A stretch of DNA of 64,000 bases from Chromera velia (Eukaryota; Sar; Chromeraceae): contig JAHBMJ010004113.1 in the NCBI GenBank assembly GCA_018398765.1, positions 1-64,000 on the forward strand, written 5' to 3'. Shown here piece after piece: positions 49,020 to 59,496 of the stretch (the stretch's first letter is position 1; the number at the start of each line of letters is the position of its first letter). Both the position numbers and the translations under genes were made by a program. The notes below the pieces were generated by a model that saw only the letters and a list, made by a program, of their open reading frames with translations, searched no databases and was not told where the DNA came from.

Positions 49020-51410
49020 ATTATGATGATGATGATGATGATGATTGAGGGTTAAATCTTAGATTTAGCGACGCCAAATCCCAAGCCACTAGCAAGGCTT
49101 TGAGGACAACCCAGAGCACACATTCATGGGAGGGGGGGATGAGGAAGCCTGCATGCCAATCAGATCGATTCGCCTCAACTTGCCTTATCGACAGAATGGA
49201 CCTTCCTGAGACAGTCGGCTATAGCTTTGGAACCGCTTCTAGGTAGAATTATGCACAACAGCAACACCATATCCTTTATTTTTTTCTCATTATTAGAAGT
49301 GCCCCTCCCGGTTGCACCTGCAACGCGTTGTGCGATCTGTATTCTTATGTCAATAGGTGCTTTCTGCTTCGCAATTTCGTACAGTTCTTTCAGCCTGTTC
49401 CGTGCCCTTTCTGTGTCCTTACATTCTGTCAGAACATGAACCTCATCTTTGATCATACGCGAGGGGGACAAACATTTATCGCACAGCCATTCCGGTTGGG
49501 TTCTATCTATATCCCCCCCTGTGAGAGCCCTAAAAAGCGTACGGAAGCCTGCGGAGGACTGCAACAGACTCTTTGGCAGAGGTTCAACACTGCACTCTAT
49601 CATTTCACTTCTCGGACGCCATTTCCTTTCACTCAGAAGGTGTATGGCCAAACGCTATCTGGACAGATTCTCTGATTGGAAAGGGGAGAGATTTGCAAGA
49701 TAGGGAAAAATTCTATCTCTGTCTCTAACGTTTCTAGTTTCTTCTTTCAACCAGTCGGACAGCCAGGCACCCTCTACGATCTTTTTTGCCGCCCTTTTCC
49801 TTCTGCCCTTGCCCTTCTCTTTAAACTTGTCCCCCACCGTGCTTGGCAATGGAGGTCACAAAAGGGAGCAATCTAATAGAATGGCCAGCCATTTTACTGT
49901 CTTAACGAAGGGTTCATATGAGCCAGCCAAGCACTCATCCCACACTGCCCGGGGTAGAGCACGGTCGATCGATTTGATGCATTGGATGAAGCCCCCACTC
50001 AACTTACCAAGTAGAGAACTGAATGGCTCGAGAGAGAGAGAGAGAGAAGGGAAGGCGAAACAAAGGAGTGATGGGAGAGACTAAAACAATATCGAACAAA
50101 ACGTAACTGTAATGCATCGAGGTATGCAATATCTGTCTTTCTCAGCGGAATCGTTTCCAGTCCATACAGCGCAACTGGCAGCCAGAGGGCCTTGAACAAA
50201 GTAATTTTTGAAAAGGGAGAAACAAAGCCCAGAGAAGAGAGAGTACCAAACACCGCCCCCAAAGCCTTCTCTGCCGCCTCAATGCGGGCTTTGACTGTCT
50301 TGCTAAGGTCCCCGCCCTCAAAAACCCAGTTGTCCAAATACTTATATTTATTCACCGCTTCCACTGGTCTGCTTTCATAAAGAAAAGGGGTCCGGGGCAC
50401 TAGGTCGGGGTGGGGGGAGGAGAGACGCATAACTTTTGTCTTCTTTAAATTCACCTTCAGGCCGTGCTCCTTACAATAGTCCTCGAGGCGAGACAGACAT
50501 TTCTGTAAGTCAGAAGCACTGTGAGCAAACAGAACAAGGTCGTCAGCGTATTCGATGCTTTCGATTAAAACGTCAGACAGTCTGACAGAAGTCTCTCTAT
50601 CAGTACCCCCAGCCGAGCTTTGATTCCTGTTTTCATTATCGGAGCTGACAGACTTATGCAGATTGTTGATGAAAAGAAAAAAGAGGAGAAAAGAGAGAGG
50701 ATCGCCTTGTTTTACTCCTCCGCCTTTTGAAAAGCATTCTGTTGCCCCATCTACCCAAACCTTCACCTAACTATACATCGAATGAATCATCCAAACATCG
50801 GCTTGGCTTACTCCTTCCTCCCTGAGCCTCTCTAACATTTTGACCCGAGGAACTGTATTAAACGCCTTGCTGAAATCAATAAACGCGGCAATCAGAGGGC
50901 TCTTCTTCTTTTTGGAGCTGAGAATTAACAAAGACAGAGTAGCGAAGGCCTCCCTTGTCCCTATCCCTGTCTGAAGCCGAGCTGCCTTTCGTCAATTTTC
51001 ACCTCTTTCCTGATCTTTGAGTCCATCAATAAAGCAAAAATCTTACCCAGAAGCCCCACAATGTGGATTGGGCGCCATTCGTTACAGTCGAGACTCGGCG
51101 GGCCCTTGGGGACGGGAGCAATGCGCAAGACATTCCAGCGTTTAGGCCAAAAAGAAAAAAGGTGAAACAAATTAAAAAAGACAAAGAGCAGCAAGTAAAA
51201 GAGATGAGAAAAACCAAAACATAACGAGAGGTGATAAGGGCTAACCCCATCTAAACCCAACGCCTTCTTTGGATCAATTCCTTTCAGTATTTCCTCAATC
51301 ATTTGTATAGAGAAGGCGGGCTGAGATTCTGAAGGAGGGGGGAAGGCCAGACTAACAGGTGCAGGCGGAAGACCAGAACCGTCGAAGACCCCTGCCCAGA
51401 ACTGAGTGAT
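49020..51410 (-). mobile_element. Non-LTR retrotransposon (LINE), 5'-truncated and frameshifted
   Basis: Minus-strand fragments in order: 51302-50961 (GIDPKKALGLDGVSPYHL; EWRPIHIVGLLGKIFALLMD; RQLGFRQG; RT fingers), 50766-49999 (GGGVKQGDPLSFLLFFLFIN, then IEYADDLVLFAHSAS with the YADD catalytic box, then LKVNLKKTKVMRL), 49849-49655, and 49651-49175 (a C-terminal CDKC...HVLTEC zinc-finger-like box). Frames change between the pieces, so the element is dead. No endonuclease domain is visible upstream. It ends in a 3' ATC-type repeat (about 49022-49045). It is the same family as the LINE at 53-56.6 kb (LPVALYGLE, QLRFVR and LTECK are shared). Confidence 0.8.
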
Positions 51411-51581
51411 TAATACCTAAGCAACACTTGTGCTAACTTGTGCAACACTAGGTGTAACACTAAGACAACAGTTATGTAACACAGTGCCAACACTTGAGCA
51501 ACAGTTGTTTGTCACCTATATATAACATCGTCGGGCAAAAAAAAAAAAAAAACGAGAACGGGCTTAAATTTTTTTTTTTCT

Positions 51582-51596
51582 CTGTGATACGCCTAG
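51582..51596 (-). repeat. Inverted repeat arm, right (CTGTGATACGCCTAG)
   Basis: Partner of 48945-48959, preceded by a T run and GGGCTTAAATT. Confidence 0.5.
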
Positions 51597-51708
51597 ACTC
51601 GTTGGTATGACCTATAGTTGATTTTGTTTGACAAATTCGATTGGTCGACTTATTGATATGTTAGGAAAAGTTCTGACACCTAAGCGCCTAAAGGGTTAGT
51701 CTAAAATG

Positions 51709-52240
51709 ATGTGATGATGATGATGATGTATGGGGTTAAAGCCGGTAAGCCGTATAGACTCTGGCTAACCTAGGGTGTCATATATAGAGTTAAACTTTCG
51801 ACTTAGGCCCCACTGGGGTAAATTGAATCGATGGGAGCCTGACAGGGGTGGGGCTCCACCTCTAAGCAAACAGGCATTTGCTTCATCTAGTAGTTCTCTT
51901 ACAGGCTGAGTTACAACACGCTCTCTATCCCGCCCTTAAGACGATCGAGGACTGCCTGATACTGCCTGCATTTCGCCCGTAAGAGGGTCCCCATGACCGA
52001 TCAAAGCGCTAGAACAGCATTGGCACGCCCGAGCGGAGGGGGAAACGAGAAGGAAACGGAAAAAACAAATACCTCAGGGGGAACAGAAAGGACGGAGACG
52101 GACTCCTCTGTTTCTATGTCCTTTTTTCCCCCAAGGGCCACGGGCCACTGAGATTCCTTCTGTCATTTCGTGTCAGTTAAAGGTTTGTCAGATAACCTCT
52201 AAAGAAAATCACCCGAGGCGGAACGGGAGGAGATGGAGAG
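51709..52240 (-). mobile_element. Possible 3' tail of another LINE copy
   Basis: A (GAT)n run at about 51709-51733 followed on the plus strand by GGGGTTAAAG resembles the tail of the LINE at 49.02 kb (GAT run, then GAGGGTTAAATC). The DNA beyond it has no open frame and could be a truncated 3' UTR. The match is short. Confidence 0.3.
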
Positions 52241-52540
52241 AGAAAAAGATCAGAACTCCCAATCTCCTTTGATTCCCTATCTTTTCTGTTGAAGACGTAC
52301 GAGCAAAGGTTTCTCTCTCAGTTCAGTTCCTGCAGTTCGGTCAGTTCAGTTAGTTCAGTCGGTTCGGTCGGTTCATCCCTGAGGCATGACTTGTTTTCCA
52401 GGGGAGTGAAATTGCGAGTAGTAAGCATGATAAAGAAATTTAAAAAGGGGAGAAAAAGGGAGAAGAACGGAGACGCCGCACGTAGCATGCATCCCGCTCG
52501 CAGACCCGCTTGTGAACCGCACGAGCACGAGCGCCCCGCG

Positions 52541-52650
52541 CGCCCCCCTGACAGTGTACCCGTGCAGGCTCGAGCCCGTCACCTCCCACCGCTTCCCGCA
52601 CCCACGCGAGGGGTGCCATCTGAGCCCCGCAGCCTGGGCCTCATGGGGTC
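52541..52650 (-). mobile_element. Candidate tRNA-derived SINE (A and B boxes)
   Basis: On the minus strand GGGGCTCAGATGGCA (52614-52628) resembles a tRNA D-arm/A box. GGGCTCGAGCC (52567-52577), about 50 nt downstream, resembles a B box with one departure from GGTTCGANNCC. The segment is locally GC-rich. No full cloverleaf was found, so an intact tRNA gene is not claimed. Confidence 0.35.
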
Positions 52651-52846
52651 GTCCGTCTCGCGTTTCCCCCCCATATGTTTTTCGCTCACCGCCCGATTGA
52701 TTCCGTTCCACCCTTGTTTGTTCCTCAATCAATCAATCGGATGAAACACACTCGGACAGACATAATGAAATACTCTCCTCAAAAGCAAGTACAGTCGTCA
52801 AGAATGAACGACGATGGGGAAAGAGTGAGAGGAAGTGAGGGGAAAG

Positions 52847-52862
52847 GAAGAAAGAAAGAAAG

Positions 52863-52894
<32 letters not shown>

Positions 52895-52975
52895 AAGGAA
52901 AAAAGGAGGAAAAAAAGAAAGAAAGAAAGAAAAAAAGAAAGAAAGAAAGAAAAGAAAAAGAAGGACAGACTGAGG
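52847..52975 (+). repeat. Poly-purine (AAAG)n / poly-A tract
   Basis: GAAAGAAAG and long A runs on the plus strand. On the minus strand it lies at the 3' end of the LINE whose last codons are at 52988. Confidence 0.8.
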
Positions 52976-53205
52976 GAACATATACAGCTACTTATAAAGG
53001 CGATCGGAGATCGCCCGTACGCCTGCAACAGGGTGCTTTTCGAGGAGAAGTGTGAAGATCTCCCTCACTTTCTTCTCATTTTCGCTCATACCCCGTCCTA
53101 ACTGCTGCTTAGCCATTTGTTGTGTCCACACAATCAAGTCTGACTTAGAGCGAGCGTCTCTTGCTTCATCCAAAAGCCTATTCATGCGTCCCCTCTCCCC
53201 AGGGA

Positions 53206-53210
53206 CCTTC
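53206..53210. repeat. 5-bp target-site duplication, left (CCTTC)
   Basis: Identical to 55045-55049 on the other side of the LTR element. Removing the insert rejoins the LINE zinc-box exon to its C-terminal part (one-base frame difference, as expected of a decayed LINE). Confidence 0.55.
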
Positions 53211-53585
53211 CATAAGGAAAAGCCTAGTATCTGTGGAGCGCTACAGACCTAGACTTAGTATGACTGGTTACTGCATAAGAACTGTCAGTTCGGGAGTCTT
53301 GTAGTACCAAAGCTATCAGTCAGGACAGTTACACAGACAAGACGGGCATGCACGTGAGTGGAATTAATTCTGATATTAATTCTAATACAGATACAACATT
53401 AGGGGCGCGCCCATAGAACGACATAGGCATGGACGGACTTGAATGCAAGCTTAGTACTCAACTTAGTGCATGACTGGAAAGACGCTTTCAGGATAATCTT
53501 ACTCTTTGACTTAATTCATTACAGCATGATTAGCTCGGGCGATCAACTCCGGCTAGAGCGAACAACTACATATCGCAATGTAACG
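53211..53585 (-). repeat. LTR (3' LTR of the gypsy element), about 375 bp
   Basis: Positions 53435-53585 repeat at 54894-55044 with only three substitutions. Directly inside lies a polypurine tract on the minus strand (GGGGGGGAGGTGGCA complementing 53586-53600), as expected before a 3' LTR. The terminal bases are CGTTA rather than the usual TGTTA-like start. Confidence 0.65.
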
Positions 53586-53789
53586 TGCCACCTCCCCCCC
53601 GAAGTCTGTGTCCCCACACAGACATGCTTCATTTGAAGAGAAGACAAGTTTCGTTTTCAGACAGACTGGATGAAAAGGCAAAAAGGACAGGTTCAAGGAG
53701 AGAGGGAAAAGAGGTCTTCAGAGAGAGATCAAACGGAGAAAACAAGAATTTCAAAGACAACGGACTTGCAATGCCCTCAATCAGCAACC

Positions 53790-54920
53790 TCAAACGGAAC
53801 GACGGGCAGACGCATGGAAGGCAGCAATCATGGCCTTCGCATTCTTCAGGTTCGAGAGAGGCTCCCAGGTTGCCTCCTCGGCAGGGAACCCTTTCCATTG
53901 CACACGGTACTCTCTCCCTCCTCCCCTGCCCCGCACGGCGACAACTCGCTCAACTTCGAACTCCTCCTCAGCCCAAGCGGGCATGCGGACTGACGGGGGA
54001 CGGACGACTGTCCCTCCCCCTGACTGACGATAGGGCTTGCAGAGAGATCGGTGAATAACGGGGTGCTTTCGGCACCCCGCAGGCAAGACGACCTCCAGAT
54101 TGTCCCTCGGTAGAACCGCTTCAACCTCAAACGGTCCAAACCAGACAGAATCGAGCTTCCTTGCATACTCCTTCCCTTTCCCCACTGGCTGAGGCCACCA
54201 CGATCGGTGCACCAAAACATACTGCCCCACCTGAATGCCATCGGCGGGACGCCGGTGCCGGTTCGCATACCTTGTCATGATCCCCTGTGCTGCCCTCAAA
54301 GACTCAGTTGCTGCTGCGACCATCTGTCGGTGTCCCTCCAGGAAGTCCTCAGCGTCGAAAGACTGTTCGACCGAGGAAGGAAGGGAAAGGGAGGGAGGGG
54401 CTACTGCTTGTCGGCCTGTATCGAGAGTGAAAGGGGAAAAGGACGTCCCCTCATGGACTGAGGAGTTGTAGGCAAACTCCACGTTACAGAGAAATTCGGA
54501 CCAGCGAGTCTGTTTCGTCTCAACCAGGCATCGGAGGGCCTCCTCAATCGTTCGATTCATTCTCTCAGCCTGCCTTGCTGTGTCATGGTGACCGGAGGTG
54601 GAAAAATCGAGCTGAGTGCCCGAGAGGGCATGAAAAGTCTGCCAAAATTTCGAAACAAAACGGGGGTCTCGATCGGAGACAATCTGCCTCTGATACCCCT
54701 TCTTGCACGTGACAAAGCGCCGATAGAGACGTGCAGTCTCTTCAGCACTTGCAATTCGATGGGTGGGGACGAGAATGGCTGCCTTGATCAGCCTGCACAC
54801 CACCACCATGATGGTGTCGTATCGCTCATCCCCTGAAGGAGGGAGGTCGGTAAGAAAGTCCAGGCAGACTGACTCCCATGGCTGCGAAGGAATGGACTTG
54901 AATGCAAGCTTAGTACTCAA
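53790..54920 (-). pseudogene. Ty3/gypsy integrase core plus chromodomain
   Basis: The frame is open for 376 codons. The integrase catalytic core shows the DDE set: SVCLDFLTDLPPSG, IVSDRDPRFVSKFW and QAERMNRTIEEAL. The C-terminal domain follows (GQYVLVHRSWWP; LDSVWFGPFEVEAVLPRDN; HPVIHRSLCKPY). It ends in a chromodomain (EFEVERVVAVRGRGGGREYR, VQWKGFPAEEATWEPLSNL), which identifies a chromovirus. In live elements it directs integration, perhaps towards methylated histones. Here the start is within the deletion junction and no other pol domain exists, so it is a non-autonomous relic, although this frame is intact. Confidence 0.85.
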
Positions 54921-55044
54921 CTTAGTGCATGACTGGAAAGACGCTTTCAGGATAATCTTACTCTTTGACTTAATTCATTACAGCATGATTAGCTTGGGTG
55001 ATCAACTCCGGCTAGAGCGAACAACTACATATCGCAATATAACG
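54894..55044 (-). repeat. Truncated 5' LTR of the gypsy element
   Basis: 151 bp identical to 53435-53585 except for three transitions (C/T, C/T, G/A). Two of the three are CG-to-TG changes. Confidence 0.7.
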
Positions 55045-56640
55045 CCTTCAGTCCCTTTGCATTCAGTCAACTTATGGACAACATCATTCAGATGGCCACG
55101 CCTATGCAAATCGAGGGGGCAGTGCTCGCAGACCGTCTCTGCCTCCCCGTTCGGAACTCCCCTCCCCCCCCCCAACAGTGCACGGGCAATCGGCCTGACG
55201 TTGGCCTCTGAACAGAGTAGCCTCCTAGGGAGAGGTCGAACCATAGGAACACGCCGCCTGCTTGAGCTGGTCCATCCTCCCATGACAAGACGGGCCAAGC
55301 GCTGTCTAGACGGATGTTCGACTTGGAAGACCGAAGGCCTCACTCCATTAGGGAAAACCCCCCCCCGTCCTGCCTGCCCTCCCCTACCCTGCTGGCCCTC
55401 TTTTTACAAAGAACGGGAGCTAGCTACAAACCACTTGCCCAACCATTCTTGTGCCTCCCTACCTCTCCCTTCTACCGCGAGCTTTCTTTTTAATGCAGCT
55501 TTCTCTCCTAGGCCCGAAGGCACCCCCTCGACAGAGAACAGTTCAGGAGTGAAAGGTCCCACCAACAGCTTGACAGACCTCCACCAATCGCCATAAAGGC
55601 CGTCTTTGCAGAGATCTAAAAAGCCAGCGGGCACACGGTGGGCTGTTAAGGAGAGGCTACGTAAAAAACCCCCCACTCTTTCAGTCAAGATAGCCCGTAT
55701 CAGGCAAAGACCAGAGATAAAGAGGGAGAGGACACGAAACGAATTGCGGGGAAGGCCGAAAACCCATCTAACAAAACGTAGTTGCAAATCATCTAACGCT
55801 TTCATGTCTGCCTGACTGAGGGAAAACGCTTCTAGCCCGTAAAGGGCCACAGGAATTCACAGGCCCTGAAAGAACATAATTTTCAAAGTTGGGGAGAGAC
55901 GACCAAGAGAAACACAGAGCCCAATGACCCCCCCAAGTGCCCTCTCTGCCACCCCCAGGCGATGTCTCACAGAGGAACGGAGAGATCCGCCTTCAAAAAA
56001 GGTGCAGTCTAAATATTTATACTGGCCTGTTCTCTTGACTTCCTTCCCTTCAAAGAAGATTGGCTGACTAATATTCTCCTTGCTGCAGGAAAGCCTCATT
56101 ACTTTTATCTTTTTCAAATTGACCGTGAGGCCCCACGTCCAACAATATTCCACCAATTTATTTATTCTCGCTTGAAGCTCATGCGAAGAACGACCAAACA
56201 GAACAAGGTCGTCAGCGTAACCGAGGCTTTCGATAGGCTTGGGCCCAACACAGATCGTATCGTCCTGACTGACCCTGACTTTCCCTCTTTTCCTCTTCAC
56301 CGCTACTTTGGTCCTCTTGTTCCCCTTCCCAATGCCAACCCCTCTCAATCTGCCTGCCCAAGGGTAGTCACGTGCTCTGCTTTCTATAGACCTCTCGTCA
56401 GACACTGTTCCATCCTTCTCTGACTCTTCCCCCCCGAGCTCATCCTCTCGGTGAGCCGAGAGGCGGATGTGGCGGTGCAGATTATTAATGAACAGAAGGA
56501 AGAGCAGGGGAGAGAGAAGGTCACCCTGTTTCACCCCCGCCCCTCTCTGTATCTCCCTATCTGCACCATCAAATAGTCTAAAACGCTCGAATCGCGGCGG
56601 CGCGGCTCGATCCGTCTCCATGCAGGTGTCTGAGCCTAGG

Positions 56641-58008
56641 TTTGAACAACCTTTTGACAGTGTAAGTCGAGGGCCGGCAGTAGACCGTGGGGTAATTAAC
56701 TTGGAACATTAATCCTATCCTATCGTATCCTAGATCCTATCTATGATACTAGCTATAATGATATCACCATCATGTAAGCTAGTCTAGGAGCTAGTCATAA
56801 GTTTTAGAGTAAAAATTAATAAATTATACTAGAAATTATAAGTTATTAAAAATTAAGTTTTCAAATGGTTTGCAGTTATTCTACGATGAATATTGAAGTT
56901 TAGATCTATAGGTGTAGGTCAATTTAAGTCAAGAAGCGAAAGGAGCATCAGGAAAAGCTCGAGTAAAACAGTTCAAACCCACTTGTCCAGTTCTTCTCGG
57001 ACCTGGTCTCGGAGCGACTGACCGACAGATCGATCGATCCTCTCAACGAATCATGCAGCATTCATGCCTAGATTCATGCTTTCCTTCATTCACCTGCCCA
57101 TGCATTGCAATTGCCTAGGCAATTGCAGAATGCACGTCTCGATCAATTTGTGACCCACTTGTCCAAACATGTTGATGCGTCCTTGCGTACGTCAACTGAC
57201 CCACGTGTCCAAGACCTCTTTCTTGCATTTCAGCCATTGACGATTCAAGAAATTGAGAGAACAATCTCACACCCAATTAAGTACAAAGAACAATCATCAT
57301 TTAATACGATCGAGTAGCCTTTGATCGGTGGGTTCTTATTAACTTCGTAATTCGGCTGCTTCCTTTGCAGGTTCCCTCTGGCTGCCTGTCTGTTCGCCTT
57401 CCTGTCCATCTGAATGCGTGTCTGCTTGTCTGTCCATACGCCGGTCTTTCTGCAAGTACGACTGTTTGTCTGTCTGTCTGCGTGTATGTTTGAGCCTCTC
57501 TCCGAATCCCCTCATGAGGAAGGCAAAGAGGACATTTGGTCAGTCTGACATGCAGGCACCAAAACGCCCACCTAGAATTCTAACATGCACCCTCTCTTTG
57601 TCATGCTTCTCTCTTTTTCCCTCCTCTGTCCCTTTCCTCTTGCTGCTCATCTGTCTGTGTGTCCTTCCTTGTCTCCCTGTCCCTTCTTTCCCTTTCCCTT
57701 CTTCTTTGAAGTTGCATCTCTTTTTCCTGATCTCTCTTCCTCTGCTGAATTCCCTTCCGCTGAGCTTCTCTTCTCTGGGCCTTCTTCGCCGAAGACCAAG
57801 AACAAGAAGAAGGAAAGAAAGAAAGGAAAAAACGCCATGCACAGTGTCACGCTCATGCAGCTGAAAAAAAAGATTCGAAAGAAGCTACTCTCTCTTCAAT
57901 GGATAATCGATGGAGGGAACTCTCCCTCCCTCCCTCCCTCCTTCGCTCTTTTCGTTCGAACGTTCGCACTCCTAGCTCTTCCTTCGGTCCTCCATGGTCC
58001 TCCCTTCC
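56641..58008. other. Intergenic, with weak exon-like stretches
   Basis: 56690-56930 is AT-rich. A plus-strand frame at 57105-57317 (NARLDQFVTHLSKHVDAS; FLAFQPLTIQEIERT) has ordinary protein composition and ends in TAG; it could be a lone exon. A plus-strand stretch at about 57730-57900 reads KTKNKKKERKKGKN then MQLKKKIRKKLLSLQ. None can be joined into a gene. Confidence 0.25.
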
Positions 58009-59496
58009 TCACTTTCCCTGAACGACCTCCACCAGCGCTTCCGCAATTTTCCGAACAATCCTTTGACGTTCCTCCTGCCTCCACTGCTCCTCCTTTTCTT
58101 TTTCATCATTCTCCTCTTCTTGTACTTTTCCTTTTCCCCCTTCCCCCTTCTCGACAGCAGGAGGCTTTGAGAGTTCAATCGCCACACCACAAAAGTCTAC
58201 ATGGTAACTTGACGGGGTCAGCTTGGTCGCAATCTGATCTCCAATCAACACCTCCTCCACTCCCTCACGGGGAGGGGACCAGGGCCCAGGCTGCTGTATA
58301 GTCTCCTTCGGAGTCTTGCCGGGGCCCTGGAGCTGCCCCATGACATCAATTTCCCATCTGTGGACGTCCGTCTTCTTCTCTTTCCACCTGACATCCCTAG
58401 CCTGCAACACTACCTTCTCCCCCTCCCCCCCCTTCTCTGTCACTTGATGCTCGACCATGTCTGCATCCGCATAATCCCAATCATGAGACCCTCCAATGGG
58501 CATCCCAGAATACCAAACGGGGTTCCCATCATCCCCAGTGAATTGAAGACGACCCCCCCCCCCACCCATCACATTGCCCCCCCCACTGCCTACTGAAGCA
58601 AAATGAGAGTCTGCCCTTTTCGACCTTTCCTCTCTCTTCTTCTGATCATCCTGAATCGATGCAAGAAGCAGCTCCCTTTTCCGCTTCGCTGCAGTACTCT
58701 CCCCCTTCGCCCCGGCACACCCGTATGAAAAAAGCTGCTTTTCGCTCTCCTTTTCCTTCTCTGTGGCACTTCTCTTGCGACCTCCCATCGAATCCAGCTG
58801 CTGGCACTCCCCCTGTGCCAGCTGCCACTTGTCGAGATGGAGAGAAAACGTAGCACCCCCCTTTGAGGCCTCCTGCTCGGCGGCAGGTGCTGCAAACTTC
58901 CGTGTAGCACAAAAGAACCAATGCCACTGAGACAGGGCTTTGGGTCCGAAATTTTTCGGGGGGGCGGGACGGGCGGCGTGACGGGCCTTTGAAGTGGCGT
59001 ATCGGACCAGCTTGGCCCTTTTGCCAAAGCCCGCCTTGATGACTGCTTTCACAAGGGCCTTCTTCTCTTGTTCAATGCGCTCGGAAGCCGAACCTCTGGT
59101 GGGACCTGAGCGGTCGAGGAGCTTGGCCCAGGCTGCAGCAGCATTGGAACCGGAAGGCTTCTTCCCGGATGCAGATGCAGAAGAAGAAGAAGAGGGGACA
59201 GAAGGTTTTGGGGTAGACGCGAGAGTGTCAGGGGTGTGAGGGAAATCCTTGGGCATCTTCGTTGATGCTTCAGGAGTGCTCAGCATCTCAGACTTGCTCG
59301 CAGTCTCAGCTTCTTCAGTCTTCATTTTCTTCACGCCTCTCTCGACTGGTGCCGCCTGGTATTCAAATGTGTCCAGAGATTCAATTTGGTGCGCGTGTTT
59401 GGTGTCCTCTTCTGACTTCGAGAAAGTCGAGGAAGAGGCAGATGACTTTTCCTCTTTTTTTCCGTGCGTGAAGAAAGCGGAGACGCCTCGCTGCAT
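58009..59496 (-). CDS. Protein of unknown function with N-terminal PCNA-binding (PIP) box
   Basis: A 495-residue frame in one exon, starting MQRGVSAFFTHGKK. Residues 2-9 (QRGVSAFF) fit the PIP box Q-x-x-[ILMV]-x-x-F-F followed by basic residues. Its placement at the very N-terminus is as in DNA ligase I and MSH6 families, which bind the PCNA clamp at replication forks. Residues about 12-110 are S/E/K-rich and disordered. About 115-215 is a possible folded part (AAAAWAKLLDRSG; EKKALVKAVIKAGFGKRAKL; GPKALSQWHWFFCATRKF). The middle has basic helices and G-rich linkers, followed by KTDVHRWEIDVMG and SYHVDFCGVAIELSKP, then an acidic coil. No ligase, glycosylase or mismatch-repair motif was found. 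AAAGTGAGG at the stop could also be a splice donor, so the C-terminus is not certain. Confidence 0.6.
   Translation of the reverse strand: MQRGVSAFFTHGKKEEKSSASSSTFSKSEEDTKHAHQIESLDTFEYQAAPVERGVKKMKTEEAETASKSEMLSTPEASTKMPKDFPHTPDTLASTPKPSVPSSSSSASASGKKPSGSNAAAAWAKLLDRSGPTRGSASERIEQEKKALVKAVIKAGFGKRAKLVRYATSKARHAARPAPPKNFGPKALSQWHWFFCATRKFAAPAAEQEASKGGATFSLHLDKWQLAQGECQQLDSMGGRKRSATEKEKESEKQLFSYGCAGAKGESTAAKRKRELLLASIQDDQKKREERSKRADSHFASVGSGGGNVMGGGGGRLQFTGDDGNPVWYSGMPIGGSHDWDYADADMVEHQVTEKGGEGEKVVLQARDVRWKEKKTDVHRWEIDVMGQLQGPGKTPKETIQQPGPWSPPREGVEEVLIGDQIATKLTPSSYHVDFCGVAIELSKPPAVEKGEGGKGKVQEEENDEKEKEEQWRQEERQRIVRKIAEALVEVVQGK

Larger units (their letters stand above)
53211..55044 (-). mobile_element. 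Internally deleted Ty3/gypsy chromovirus nested in a LINE
   Basis: The layout on the minus strand is: truncated 5' LTR (55044-54894), integrase to chromodomain, polypurine tract, complete 3' LTR (53585-53211), all inside the LINE with a CCTTC duplication. Gag, protease, RT, RNase H, the integrase zinc finger, the primer-binding site and the first part of the internal region are missing. One deletion must join the 5' LTR directly to the integrase core near 54894. Confidence 0.75.
52985..56640 (-). mobile_element. Second LINE, 5'-truncated, interrupted by an LTR element
   Basis: Minus-strand pieces: 56621-55857 (GAGVKQGDLLSPLLFLLFIN; GYADDLVLFGRSSHEL with YADD; LTVNLKKIKVMRLSC), 55850-55404 (IPVALYGLEAFSL; LQLRFVRWVFGLPRN), 55343-55050 (CEHCPLDLHRRGH..VVHKLTECKGTEG zinc box), then after the insertion 53185-52988 (NRLLDEARDARSK; EKKVREIFTLLLEK). 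It aligns end to end with the LINE at 49-51 kb. The stop at 55851 is TGA where the sister copy has Trp (TGG), in the same frame. Upstream of 56640 the RT fingers are missing. Confidence 0.8.

Noticed and set aside
52541-52650. Intact tRNA gene
   Set aside because: A and B box-like words are present but acceptor and anticodon stems do not form.
58725-58740. GTATGAAA as an element arm
   Set aside because: It lies inside the PIP-box coding frame without a partner.
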